Part shown: one piece after another, positions 25,725-34,625 of the stretch
How positions within the stretch are numbered: position 1 is the first letter of the stretch
Layout: each line of letters starts with the position of its first letter
Source: Candidatus Iainarchaeum sp.
Lineage (GTDB): Archaea; Iainarchaeota; Iainarchaeia; Iainarchaeales; UBA10219
Assembly (NCBI GenBank): GCA_018304425.1
Contig: JAGVWE010000004.1
Location: 187,189 to 251,188, forward strand
Length of the DNA stretch: 64,000 bases
Reading direction: 5' to 3'
Translations under genes and position numbers: made by a program
Notes under the pieces: model-generated
The model's database searches: none
What the model saw: the letters and a program-made list of their open reading frames with translations, nothing else
Told to the model about the DNA's origin: nothing

Positions 25725-27692
25725 ATGCCAGGGAAGCTTCCCCGCAAGTCAGGGCCTCCGCCACGCGCTGCAGATGAAGCCCGGCGCGTGCTCCTGCGTT
25801 TCGCCCCCTTGGAAGCCGAAACCCTGGACCAGCGCCTGCTCAGGCTCAGAGAATACATCGCCGCCCGCCGGCGCCTGCTGAAGCGGGTGTCCGAGAACAC
25901 GGTTTCCAAGGTCCTCCGAGCAGAACCCTCGATGGCTTTCGCCCGCCGGCTCACGCCCACCCAAGTCATCCGACAAACGTTGGTGCCGTTCGCCCCGAAA
26001 CCCGGTGAATCGGAGGCCGACCGCGCCGCCCGCGTGGCGGGCCTCGTGGAAGCCCGCAAGAAGCTGCAAACGATTTTTGGCGTCCACTACCGCCAAATAG
26101 GGGAGACCATTCGCGGCCATCCGGAACTCTCGTTCGCCCGACGGCCCCACGGCGTCTATTATGGGAAACCTCGCACGAAGCCGAGGTACAAGACCGACTT
26201 CAAGCGCAGAAGCGGAGTGGCCGACCGCGTCCACGAAATCCTGGCGCCCCTCGCGCCGCCCACGCGACCGGAATCTCCCGAGGCGCGCACCGAACGCCTC
26301 GCGCGGGTCAGGGGAGTCATCACGTTTTTGGGCCTTGAATTGGGTGAAAAAGCCGTGGCACGCGAGATAAGCCAATCACCCGCGCTGGCATTCGCCCGTC
26401 TCTACCGCTCCCAATCGGAAGAAATCCGCGACCGCCTGCTCGAGGTCGCTTTCACCAACCCGAGAAAGATTTCCAACGCCTACCGGAAGCTGGTCACGCG
26501 GTTTGGTCTCGTGAACGTCAACACGGTCTTACGCCGTTATCCGGAGACGCGGTTCGCGGCATCCAAAGTCGTCGTAACCAGTCGGACCCATGGCGTGCCA
26601 GGCGGGCAGGTTCTGTCCACCAGACGCAAGTTTGCGTTGCGCACTCCCGCCGACTGGCGCCGCGCCTACCCAGGCATGCCTTCCTTCAAGGGCGAACCCC
26701 TGCCCACCATCCTTCGCATTGGCCGCAGGCTCGCGGCCGTGCGCGACAAGGGTACTGCAGCGGTCTTGGCCCGCGTGCGCCGCCTCGAGGAAACCTATGG
26801 CGCCCAGGCCATCAGCGAAGCCCTCCACGCCTATCCTGCGCTCGAGTCCTTAACGGCGTATTCGGACCAGGCGAGCAAGCACCTTCGTCGCTTCCCCATC
26901 TACCGTCTCACCCCGAGCCAGCGCCAGGACATCGTCCGCTATTACAAGCGCTATAAAAGCGTCCCAAAGCTCGTCTCCTATTTCAAGGACATGGGTGTGA
27001 GACTGCGTGGGCACGAAGTTTCGCTGGTGCTGGAGGTTGCGGGCGTCACCCCGGTTCCACTCGCCGTGCGCCGCCACGAGAAAAAAGTGGCCAGAGAAAC
27101 CGCCAAGGCCGCCAGGACCGCGCAATCCGAGCCGAAGCAAAGGATTCGTCGCAACAATCTGCCAGAGGCCGCGTGCAGGGCACTCGTCGAGGAAAACTTG
27201 CCGAACATTCGCGGGGGCGTGGCGAACGCCTTATGGAGCCTGGTTCGAATCAGGTCGTTTGCCGAGATCCTGCCGGTCATCGTCGAGCGCGTCGTCCGCG
27301 AGCTTCCGTTCGCGCGGCTGCCGGGCGAGCCGCACTTGAGGCCCTACCTCGTGCAGATGGCGAAATTCCAGACGTTCAATCTCGCGAAGGAAGAAGGCTG
27401 GCTCCGAAGAAAAGGCGCGCGGGACGTGGCCTTCGCGCCCGGCGCCGAGGAATCCGTGCCAAGCCACGAGCTTCGGCCTGACCAACTGGTCGAAGTGCCG
27501 GAAGACCTGCGTCCGCATTTCCGCGCCCTCGCCGACAAGTCGGGGCTGGACAAACGTGAGCGCATGGCCTTCAACGCCTTGTCGGAAGGGAAAAACAGCA
27601 ATCAAATCCGCGCCTATTTGGCTTTGCATACCGGCGCGTGGACCCGCATGCGGCGCAGCATCCAGGAAAAAATCGGGCGCCAGCTCGATTAG
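25725..27692 (+). CDS. large Arg-rich repeat protein with C-terminal HTH (sigma region-4-like)
   Basis: TATA-like GGTATAAATAC about 25 nt upstream of ATG 25725; repeated modules ending in P-x-x-x-F-A-R; C-term LDKRERMAFNALSEGKNSNQIRAYLALHTGAWTRMRR. Confidence 0.75.
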   Translation: MPGKLPRKSGPPPRAADEARRVLLRFAPLEAETLDQRLLRLREYIAARRRLLKRVSENTVSKVLRAEPSMAFARRLTPTQVIRQTLVPFAPKPGESEADRAARVAGLVEARKKLQTIFGVHYRQIGETIRGHPELSFARRPHGVYYGKPRTKPRYKTDFKRRSGVADRVHEILAPLAPPTRPESPEARTERLARVRGVITFLGLELGEKAVAREISQSPALAFARLYRSQSEEIRDRLLEVAFTNPRKISNAYRKLVTRFGLVNVNTVLRRYPETRFAASKVVVTSRTHGVPGGQVLSTRRKFALRTPADWRRAYPGMPSFKGEPLPTILRIGRRLAAVRDKGTAAVLARVRRLEETYGAQAISEALHAYPALESLTAYSDQASKHLRRFPIYRLTPSQRQDIVRYYKRYKSVPKLVSYFKDMGVRLRGHEVSLVLEVAGVTPVPLAVRRHEKKVARETAKAARTAQSEPKQRIRRNNLPEAACRALVEENLPNIRGGVANALWSLVRIRSFAEILPVIVERVVRELPFARLPGEPHLRPYLVQMAKFQTFNLAKEEGWLRRKGARDVAFAPGAEESVPSHELRPDQLVEVPEDLRPHFRALADKSGLDKRERMAFNALSEGKNSNQIRAYLALHTGAWTRMRRSIQEKIGRQLD

Positions 27693-27724
27693 CCTTGGCG
27701 ACTCGGACACCCAGAACAAGCCTG

Positions 27725-27970
27725 CTACCCCTCAAGCAGTCTGAAGAATTCCTCGCGCGTCAGTCCGCAGTCCGTCAGGATCCCTTTCAAAGTGCCCAGC
27801 GGCAGGCCGCCGCCATGCAGGGAAACCGTGGTGTGCCGGTACTGGCCCTTATGGTTTCCGGCCAGTTGCACATGGGACCCCTTGCTATAACGCACGGGCA
27901 CTATCCCGATTTTGGCGAGCGCCTTGATCAACTTCTTGGGTTTCACGGGTGGAAGGTGGCCGTTGCTCAT
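27725..27970 (-). CDS. hicA: HicA-like toxin
   Basis: KPKKLIKALAKIGIVPVRYSKGSHVQLAGNHKG...TTVSLHGGGLPLGTLKGILTDCGLTREEF. Confidence 0.85.
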   Translation of the reverse strand: MSNGHLPPVKPKKLIKALAKIGIVPVRYSKGSHVQLAGNHKGQYRHTTVSLHGGGLPLGTLKGILTDCGLTREEFFRLLEG

Positions 27971-28021
27971 GCAATTCCCTTGTTGGGCAACAAGGTTCAG
28001 CCAACCGAATCAGTGAGCCAT

Positions 28022-28225
28022 CTACTCTTTTTGTCCCAAATGAATGGATAGTGCGTCCGACAAATTCCTGAACGCGTCCCGCATGCTTTTGCCGTAGGTG
28101 TTGATGTGGTACTTGTCGCACCGCACCAAAACGTTTTTGCCCTCTCGCCAGACCTTGACGTCAATCGTTTCCGATTCCTTCCCGTGCTTCATGGAAAGGA
28201 CGCTTGATTGGGTTGTCGTGGTCAT
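28022..28225 (-). CDS. hicB: HicB-like antitoxin
   Basis: 67 aa upstream of hicA; YGKSMRDAFRNLSDALSIHL. Confidence 0.65.
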   Translation of the reverse strand: MTTTTQSSVLSMKHGKESETIDVKVWREGKNVLVRCDKYHINTYGKSMRDAFRNLSDALSIHLGQKE

Positions 28226-28279
28226 GTTCTCCCGATACCATTTACCCTTGAAGGACTTAATATAGGTTTGGTTGAAAAA

Positions 28280-28353
28280 TGCCCCGGCCGGGATTTGAAC
28301 CCGGGTCTCCGCCGTGAGAGGGCGGAATCCTTGGCCTCTAGACTACCGAGGCA
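28280..28353 (-). tRNA. tRNA-Glu(CUC)
   Basis: Reverse complement TGCCTCGGTAGTCTAGAGGCCAAGGATTCCGCCCTCTCACGGCGGAGACCCGGGTTCAAATCCCGGCCGGGGCA. Confidence 0.92.
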
Positions 28354-28519
28354 AATGGCTTTTTGACCGACTTTATTTGGGGGGGCGCCTGCCTCTCACC
28401 CTACGCCCTGAGGCCCTACAAAAACGGTCAGGCCAATCCCTTTGGGCTTGCAAGGGTTTTAATGGGTTTCCCTGGCACCCACGCAACCCTTAAATAGGGC
28501 CTCCGAGCCAATTATATCC

Positions 28520-29260
28520 ATGACTACCGGCCTCCACCCCGCCTCTCCGAGATTTCCCCGGCTGGCAGCGGCCGCGAGGACCGCCCGCGAGGTCATGGCA
28601 AAGGGCAAGAGGAAGCGGAATGCGGCCCTACTGGGGACCGCGCTCCTCGGTGGCCTGGTGCTGAGCAAGGTGGCGGCCCGCTCCCCCGCAGAGAAGCTGC
28701 GCGCGAGGGAGATAGAGGTCGCGCAGCAAATCCTGGAGAATCCGCGCTTCCCCGTGCCGCGGAGGGTCTATCTAACCGGGGACGCCAAACTGGATTCCCC
28801 CGGCAACTGCACGGGCTGGGTGCGGAACCTCGCTTCCCGACTGTATGGGCGGAACTATGAGACCGGCAGGAACGCCTTCGTCTTCGCCGAGTGCAACAAG
28901 GTCCTCGAACGCAGGTGGGGTAAAGGGGCGAACGGACAGTATGTCAGGACGGGCTTCACGCAGGCCGAAATCGTCGACCGCATCGCGTCCGGTGTCATCA
29001 AGCCCGGCACCGCCATCGGCACCTATTATGCTGACAGCCCCCACAACCTGGAGGGGGCACCCTACTCGCATGTCGTCATGTACTTGGGCCCGCAACTCGT
29101 GATGGAACCCGTGATGGAGAACGGGAAGGGGGTCCAGCGCATGAGAGTCGTCCACTGGTTCGGCCACAACTTCGTGAAGGGGCCCGCCACGGCTCCCCTC
29201 GAGAGCTTTTTCGCTTCCGGTTCGAGGCTCCAATTCCTTGATATCCTGCGTCCGAAATGA
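28520..29260 (+). CDS. membrane-anchored putative NlpC/P60 or CHAP-like cysteine hydrolase
   Basis: N-terminal TM; DSPGNCTGWVRNLASRLYG (Cys) ... YSHVVMYLGPQLVMEPV (His) spacing typical of the papain-like superfamily. Confidence 0.5.
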   Translation: MTTGLHPASPRFPRLAAAARTAREVMAKGKRKRNAALLGTALLGGLVLSKVAARSPAEKLRAREIEVAQQILENPRFPVPRRVYLTGDAKLDSPGNCTGWVRNLASRLYGRNYETGRNAFVFAECNKVLERRWGKGANGQYVRTGFTQAEIVDRIASGVIKPGTAIGTYYADSPHNLEGAPYSHVVMYLGPQLVMEPVMENGKGVQRMRVVHWFGHNFVKGPATAPLESFFASGSRLQFLDILRPK

Positions 29261-29267
29261 CGGAAGT

Positions 29268-29341
29268 GCCGTGGGGCAGATTTGAACCGCCGACCCCCAG
29301 ATTATGAGTCTGGTGCTCTAACCAGGCTGAGCTACCACGGC
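29268..29341 (-). tRNA. tRNA with CAU anticodon (Met or Ile2)
   Basis: Reverse complement GCCGTGGTAGCTCAGCCTGGTTAGAGCACCAGACTCATAATCTGGGGGTCGGCGGTTCAAATCTGCCCCACGGC. Confidence 0.9.
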
Positions 29342-29377
29342 AAAAGAAGTCGCGTAGGGATTTACCGCATAAAACAT

Positions 29378-30073
29378 TTATAAGGCTTTTTCAGGGTGGG
29401 CGAACGCCTTAAGGTGGTCGGCGCGGTCGATCAATCGGATGTGCTTGTCGTGCAAGACCAGTTTGTCGGCGTAGCCGAGGAACAACCCGGTTTCGAGGAC
29501 TCCGGCCAGGTCCTTGGCCTGGAAGTCGAGGTCCTCGTAGGAGTAGAGGTTGTCGACTTTGACGTCCACCAGGTAGTTGCCGGTCTCGGTTTTGAATGGC
29601 GTGCCGTGTTCCAATCGAAGCGAGGCCCTGCCCATGCGTTCGAGTGCGGCCAGGGTCCGCTTCCAGCCGAAGGCCGCGACCTCGAAGGGAATGCTTCCAT
29701 GCAGGCGTTCGACGAGGTGTCGTGCCTCCGCGACCACGAACAATTCGGCCGCGCTCTGGGCAATCATCTTGTCGAGGATGAGCGAGTGCGTGTCGCGTTT
29801 CACGTAGTTCAGGTCCTCGTCGACTTGCGCGGCGAACTCGATGCCTACATCCACTTCATGGTCGTTGAGGGAAACCATGGGCAGATGGCAGGCGGAGGCG
29901 AGGGCGGCCAGCCGCGCCGAGCCCGGAACGAACTTCACGTGGATGCCGCGTTGCTCGGCGGACAACGCGAGCTTTTTCACGAACCTTTCCCCGGCCTCGG
30001 AGGTGCCGATGCTCACGACGTCTCCGTCGTGCACGTACCTGGCGACGAAGTCCTCCATGGATTGCTCGTGCAT
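29378..30073 (-). CDS. rpiA: ribose-5-phosphate isomerase A-like
   Basis: DGDVVSIGTSEAGERFVKKLA; GSIPFEVAAFGWKRTLAAL; TETGNYLVDVKV. Confidence 0.75.
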   Translation of the reverse strand: MHEQSMEDFVARYVHDGDVVSIGTSEAGERFVKKLALSAEQRGIHVKFVPGSARLAALASACHLPMVSLNDHEVDVGIEFAAQVDEDLNYVKRDTHSLILDKMIAQSAAELFVVAEARHLVERLHGSIPFEVAAFGWKRTLAALERMGRASLRLEHGTPFKTETGNYLVDVKVDNLYSYEDLDFQAKDLAGVLETGLFLGYADKLVLHDKHIRLIDRADHLKAFAHPEKAL

Positions 30074-30158
30074 AGGACCATTAATAGGGTTTAACCGTTA
30101 TTTAAGGGTTTCTGGGGCTTTTGGCAAGGTTTTTATGTTCCCACAGCGTAGTCCTATT

Positions 30159-30923
30159 ATGGCCAAGCCCGCGCGTCCCGAAATAAAGAAGCCCAGGCAA
30201 TTCAATGCCTTTGAGCGCTTCATGCTTGGGCGGGCCGTCCGCCGCGCCTTTCCCACCCACAAGGGAAGCGAGTTGCGGAGGAAAGTCGAAGAATACCGCT
30301 CGGATTTTGAAAGCGAAATGGCGCGGGTCCGTTACGTTCCAAAAAAGCGTTTGCGGCCCATGGGTTTCGTGCAGCGGTGGAAAGCCAGGAAGCTCATCGA
30401 CCACATGGAATACCCTTTGCCGGCAGGGGCTCCCGAAGTGGAGAGGGAATTGGTTGCGCGGCGGTTAACGGCTGCCAAGACTTTCCTGCGCAGGCTGGCA
30501 GCGGATCCCCTGACGCGGCGCGCCTTGTTTGATGCATTCCATACGAGCCTCCTGAAAACGATTACCGCTGAGTTGTCAGCGCGTGATTTTCCAACAAAGA
30601 CCTTTGTTGATAGCAAGGAGAGAACCCGGCCCGGTGCCCGGCGGTTCAGGCTTTACTCGAAAGAAAAAAGCGCGGAAGCTGGTGGCAAGCAGAGCCAGCT
30701 TCACTTGTATGCCAGGCCCGTTGAAGGCGGTTACTCGGAGCTGGCCGAGCACGAGTTAACCCATTTGGCCATCTGCATGGAGGCCTTGGAGAACCCCCAC
30801 GGCTTCACCCTGTCGAAACGCCAGTATTCAGCCATCCTGGTGCGGGTGCGGCGGATTTTGGGTGAACACCCCAGCCTTTCAGCCAAAGAATTTTATTCCC
30901 ATTATGCGGAAGTCATGAGGTGA
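30159..30923 (+). CDS. putative HExxH metallopeptidase-like protein, tandem paralog 1
   Basis: SELAEHELTHLAICMEALENP; starts MAKPARPEIKKPR. Confidence 0.7.
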   Translation: MAKPARPEIKKPRQFNAFERFMLGRAVRRAFPTHKGSELRRKVEEYRSDFESEMARVRYVPKKRLRPMGFVQRWKARKLIDHMEYPLPAGAPEVERELVARRLTAAKTFLRRLAADPLTRRALFDAFHTSLLKTITAELSARDFPTKTFVDSKERTRPGARRFRLYSKEKSAEAGGKQSQLHLYARPVEGGYSELAEHELTHLAICMEALENPHGFTLSKRQYSAILVRVRRILGEHPSLSAKEFYSHYAEVMR

Positions 30924-30927
30924 ATGG

Positions 30928-31713
30928 ATGGCCAAACCAAGGCACCCAGAAATATTGAAGCCCAGGCCGCTCACCCGGGCCCAGAGCCGTTTTGTCAGGC
31001 GGCGGGTGCGAAAGGAGACCCCTGGCAGGACGGCGCGCAGTAGAACGAAGGCAGTCCGTGCACGGATTGAAGCAATCGAGCACGATATCGCGAGGCTGCG
31101 GTATATTCCCAAGCCGGTTCTCCTGCCCATGCATGGACTCGCCAGCGAGAAGACCCGAACCCTGATTCGGGAGATGTATTATCCCTTGCCGGCCAATGCA
31201 TCGGCTGAATGCAGGTCGCTGGTCGAGCAACGGCTGTCAGCAGCAAAGCAGTTCCTTTACAAGCAATGGAAAAACCCCTCGCTGTCGCAGGCTTTGTTCA
31301 ATTCCTATTACAGTGGTTTGCTGAAAACACTGGTCACCGAACTCTATTGGCGCAGAGACGTTCTGCAAGACGCGCAATTCACGTTCCTTGAAAGCCCGAT
31401 GATTGGTTCCCGCCGGCGGTTTCCCAGTTATGAGCCGAAGCAGAGGCAATTGGCAGCTATTCTAAAAGGTGGGACGCTGACCCCAAAGCAACACGCCTTG
31501 TATGCTTCGCCCAATGAAACCGGCAGGTCAGAGCTCAGGGAACACGAATTCATGCACTTGGCCATTGGCATGGAGATTTTCAGGCGCCCTGAAAGTTTTG
31601 ACCTCGAAAAAGCCTACAAGCGAGTGGTTGGAAAAGTGAAGCGGATTCTCCGGGAAAAACAAGTCTATTCCCCCGTGGAATTCTACGCTGAATACCAAAA
31701 AACCATGGACTGA
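30928..31713 (+). CDS. putative HExxH metallopeptidase-like protein, tandem paralog 2
   Basis: SELREHEFMHLAIGMEIFRRP; starts MAKPRHPEILKPR; co-linear with preceding ORF. Confidence 0.7.
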   Translation: MAKPRHPEILKPRPLTRAQSRFVRRRVRKETPGRTARSRTKAVRARIEAIEHDIARLRYIPKPVLLPMHGLASEKTRTLIREMYYPLPANASAECRSLVEQRLSAAKQFLYKQWKNPSLSQALFNSYYSGLLKTLVTELYWRRDVLQDAQFTFLESPMIGSRRRFPSYEPKQRQLAAILKGGTLTPKQHALYASPNETGRSELREHEFMHLAIGMEIFRRPESFDLEKAYKRVVGKVKRILREKQVYSPVEFYAEYQKTMD

Positions 31714-31723
31714 CCACGTTAAA

Positions 31724-31794
31724 GCCCTCCCCGGGAATCGAACCCGGGACCTCGTCCTTACCAAGGACGTGCTCTACCACTGAGCCAGGAGGGC
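31724..31794 (-). tRNA. tRNA-Thr(GGU)
   Basis: Reverse complement GCCCTCCTGGCTCAGTGGTAGAGCACGTCCTTGGTAAGGACGAGGTCCCGGGTTCGATTCCCGGGGAGGGC. Confidence 0.9.
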
Positions 31795-31856
31795 CAATAA
31801 TTCAAACTAATTGCCTCCGCAAAGGGTTTTAAAGCTTGGCTCGCCGCTTCCCGGCT

Positions 31857-32342
31857 TCAGCAGCCTAAGAGGTTTTTTTCGACGTAGATGTCCGTCGTGC
31901 CCCCATGGGCCTGGCTGAACACGCGTTTCACGACCTGGAAGCCTTGCGCGCGGTAGAAGGCAAGCGTTTCCGGTTCGCCGCAGAGGATGAACGCGCGGAC
32001 CTTGGCGGCGTGCCGTTGCCGGAACTCGTGCAAGGCTTTTTCCAGCAACTCGGCGCCGAAGCCCGCCCGCTTTTTTTCGGGCAAGACGAGGAACTGCTCG
32101 ATGGTGCCATGCAATGCGCCCGTCTTGCAGTAAATGAAGCCGGTTACTTTCCGGTGTTCCCTGGCCACGAAGCAAAACCGTTTCTTGCCCGCGAAGTGCT
32201 TGACGTAGTCCAGGGTGATGTGGGCAACCCTTTCCTCGAAGGCGTGCGTGGGCAGCTTGTGGTGGTAAGCCGAAATCCAGGAGACCAGGAAGGTTTCCAG
32301 CACGTCCACGGCATCGCTTTCCTCGAACCGCTTGATGAGCAT
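31857..32342 (-). CDS. GNAT-family N-acetyltransferase
   Basis: FLVLPEKKRAGFGAELLEKALHEFRQRHAAKVRAFILCGEPETLAFYRAQGF. Confidence 0.85.
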   Translation of the reverse strand: MLIKRFEESDAVDVLETFLVSWISAYHHKLPTHAFEERVAHITLDYVKHFAGKKRFCFVAREHRKVTGFIYCKTGALHGTIEQFLVLPEKKRAGFGAELLEKALHEFRQRHAAKVRAFILCGEPETLAFYRAQGFQVVKRVFSQAHGGTTDIYVEKNLLGC

Positions 32343-33595
32343 TATTTCACCAAATCGTTTACTTTATTCAAGTCGCTTACCTTTAACTTGGTTTCCTTGC
32401 CGCTCGCCAGGTCCTTCAAGGTGAGTTCGCCTGCCGCTAGGTCCTTCTCCCCGACAATCAAGACGAATGGCACGCCCAAGCGGCTCGCGTACGCCAGGTT
32501 CTTGCTGATGCCGCGCCCGCAGAGGTCCATGTCCGTGTTCACGCCCATCCCGCGCAGCCTCTGCGCGAGGTCAACGGCCGGCTTCAACGCGGTTTCCCCG
32601 ATGGGGGCCACGAACACCCGCGTCCGGTTCTGCGCCGGCAACCGGTCTTCGAGGACGTCCAGCAGCCGGTCGACGCCGAAGCTGATACCCGTGGCAGGAC
32701 TCTCTTGCCCTCCATACAGACCGACCAGCTTGTCGTACCTTCCGCCGCCGGCGATGCTCGCCACTCCCGGCACCATGACCTCGAAGACGTTGCCCGTGTA
32801 ATACTCCAGGCCCCGCGCGAGTGAAAGGTCCAACTGCACCTTGCCCTTGCAGCCCTGCGCTTCCAGCATCCCAATCAAGTCCAGCGCTTCCTTTAGGCCT
32901 TCGCTGTCCTTGCCGACCTGCTTCATCGCGCTCGCCGCGTCGTTCTGGCGCACGACTTCCAGGATGTCCGTGGGGATGCCCTTCTCTTTTAGTTCCTTCT
33001 CGACGCCCTTCCACTCGATTTTGTCGGCCTTGTCGAGGCTGCGGAAACAGTCCACGACCTGCTCGGGCTTCACCTTGCACTTCTTCGCGAGTTCCTCGAG
33101 CAGCTTCCGGTTGTTCACCTTCACCTTTGCGTCAAGGCCCAGGCGCTTCACGATTTCGAGCGCACAGGCAATCACTTCGAAGTCCGCGAGCGTGGAGTTT
33201 CCCCCCACCGTGTCCGCATCCGCCTGTGTGAACTCCCGGTAGCGGTTGGCGCCCGGCCGGTCATACCGCCACACCTGCCCGATTGCATAGCGCTTGAAGG
33301 GCTTCGACAGGTCCCGGTTGGTTGCCACTACGCGACCCATTGGCACCGTCAAGTCAAACCGCAATCCGATGTTGCGGTCGCCCTGGTCCTTGAACCAATA
33401 AATTTCCTTGGAAATCTCCTGGCCCCCCGCCCCCTTCTTGGCCAGCAACTCGAGTTCTTCGAGTGCGGGCGTCTGCAGGGGATAGAACCCGTACAACTCG
33501 AACACCTGCCGGCAGGTGTCCTCGATGAACTGCTTCTTCTTCATGCGTTCCGGGAGAAAGTCCCGCGTGCCGCGCACGTTTTGAAAGGTCGTCAT
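32342..33595 (-). CDS. hisS: histidyl-tRNA synthetase
   Basis: GTRDFLPERMKKK, RFDLTVPMGRVVA, YRPGANRYREFTQADADTVG-type motif 2, IAGGGRYDKLVGLYGG. Confidence 0.96.
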   Translation of the reverse strand: MTTFQNVRGTRDFLPERMKKKQFIEDTCRQVFELYGFYPLQTPALEELELLAKKGAGGQEISKEIYWFKDQGDRNIGLRFDLTVPMGRVVATNRDLSKPFKRYAIGQVWRYDRPGANRYREFTQADADTVGGNSTLADFEVIACALEIVKRLGLDAKVKVNNRKLLEELAKKCKVKPEQVVDCFRSLDKADKIEWKGVEKELKEKGIPTDILEVVRQNDAASAMKQVGKDSEGLKEALDLIGMLEAQGCKGKVQLDLSLARGLEYYTGNVFEVMVPGVASIAGGGRYDKLVGLYGGQESPATGISFGVDRLLDVLEDRLPAQNRTRVFVAPIGETALKPAVDLAQRLRGMGVNTDMDLCGRGISKNLAYASRLGVPFVLIVGEKDLAAGELTLKDLASGKETKLKVSDLNKVNDLVK

Positions 33596-33647
33596 AACCC
33601 ATACCTCCTAAGTTCCTTGCAGTTTAATAGGTTTTGCCTTCGGGCTG

Positions 33648-33742
33648 TGTCCTGCGCAGCAGGACACGTTTCCCCGAAGACGCGGTCTTCGGGGCCTCGT
33701 CCCCAAGGGGACAAGGTCGCAGGCCTTTTGTCAAAAGGCCTC
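33648..33742. repeat. array of four perfect hairpins between hisG and hisS
   Basis: GTGTCCTGC-gca-GCAGGACAC; CCCCGAAGAC-gcg-GTCTTCGGGG; GTCCCC-aa-GGGGAC; AGGCCTTTTG-t-CAAAAGGCCT. Confidence 0.9.
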
Positions 33743-34625
33743 ACGGCACCACCCGGTTGAACTCGAATTCCACCAAGTCCGTGGCCCCCGCCTTCTTGAT
33801 GAGCGGGATAAGGCCCGGCACCGCCTCCCGGTCCACGGCCACGTTCACGGCATAGCCTTCCTCGCCGTAGAGCTTGGCAATGGTGGGTTTTCGCAGGCAG
33901 GGCAGGATTTTCACCAGCTCATCCAGGCGTTCCGCGGACACGTTCATGACCAGCATGGACTTCTTCTTGCCCAACAGCACGCTCTGCAACAGCGTATTGA
34001 TTTCCGCGATTTTAGCGCGCTTGGCCTCGTCCGCCCAGGCTGCCTTGTTCGCGATGAGCCGCGTTGTTGACTCCATGACCGTGTCCAGGATGCAGAGGTT
34101 GTTGGCCTTCAACGAGCTCCCCGTCTCGGTCAACTCCACGATGGCGTCCACCAGCCGCGGGCACTTCGCCTCCGTGGCCCCCCACGAAAACTCGACCGCG
34201 GCGCGCACCCCATTGCGGGCCAGGTATTCCTTTGCCAGGTTCACGTACTCGGTGGCCACGCGCTTTCCCTCCACGTCCTTCACCGACTTGATGCCGGAAT
34301 CACAGGGCGCAGCCAAGACCACGCGCACCTTGCCGAACCCCTGCTTGGAGTACAGCAACTCGCTGACCTCCTCGACCCTCGCTCCGCTCTCCGCAATCCA
34401 GTCCTTGCCCGTGATGCCCGCATCCATGACCCCGTCCTCGACGAACCTGGCCATCTCCTGCGCGCGCACCATCATGACCTCGATGCCCGGGTCGCTGATG
34501 GCCGGAAAGTAGCTTCTTTCCGTGGCCTTGATGCGCAGGCCCGCCGCGTTGAACAACTCGACGGTCGCGTCCTGCAGGCTCCCCTTCGGGATGCCCAACT
34601 TCAATTTCTCCTTCGTTTCGTTCAT
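33741..34625 (-). CDS. hisG: ATP phosphoribosyltransferase (long form)
   Basis: [36 protein letters not shown]; start at MNETKEKLK. Confidence 0.94.
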   Translation of the reverse strand: MNETKEKLKLGIPKGSLQDATVELFNAAGLRIKATERSYFPAISDPGIEVMMVRAQEMARFVEDGVMDAGITGKDWIAESGARVEEVSELLYSKQGFGKVRVVLAAPCDSGIKSVKDVEGKRVATEYVNLAKEYLARNGVRAAVEFSWGATEAKCPRLVDAIVELTETGSSLKANNLCILDTVMESTTRLIANKAAWADEAKRAKIAEINTLLQSVLLGKKKSMLVMNVSAERLDELVKILPCLRKPTIAKLYGEEGYAVNVAVDREAVPGLIPLIKKAGATDLVEFEFNRVVP

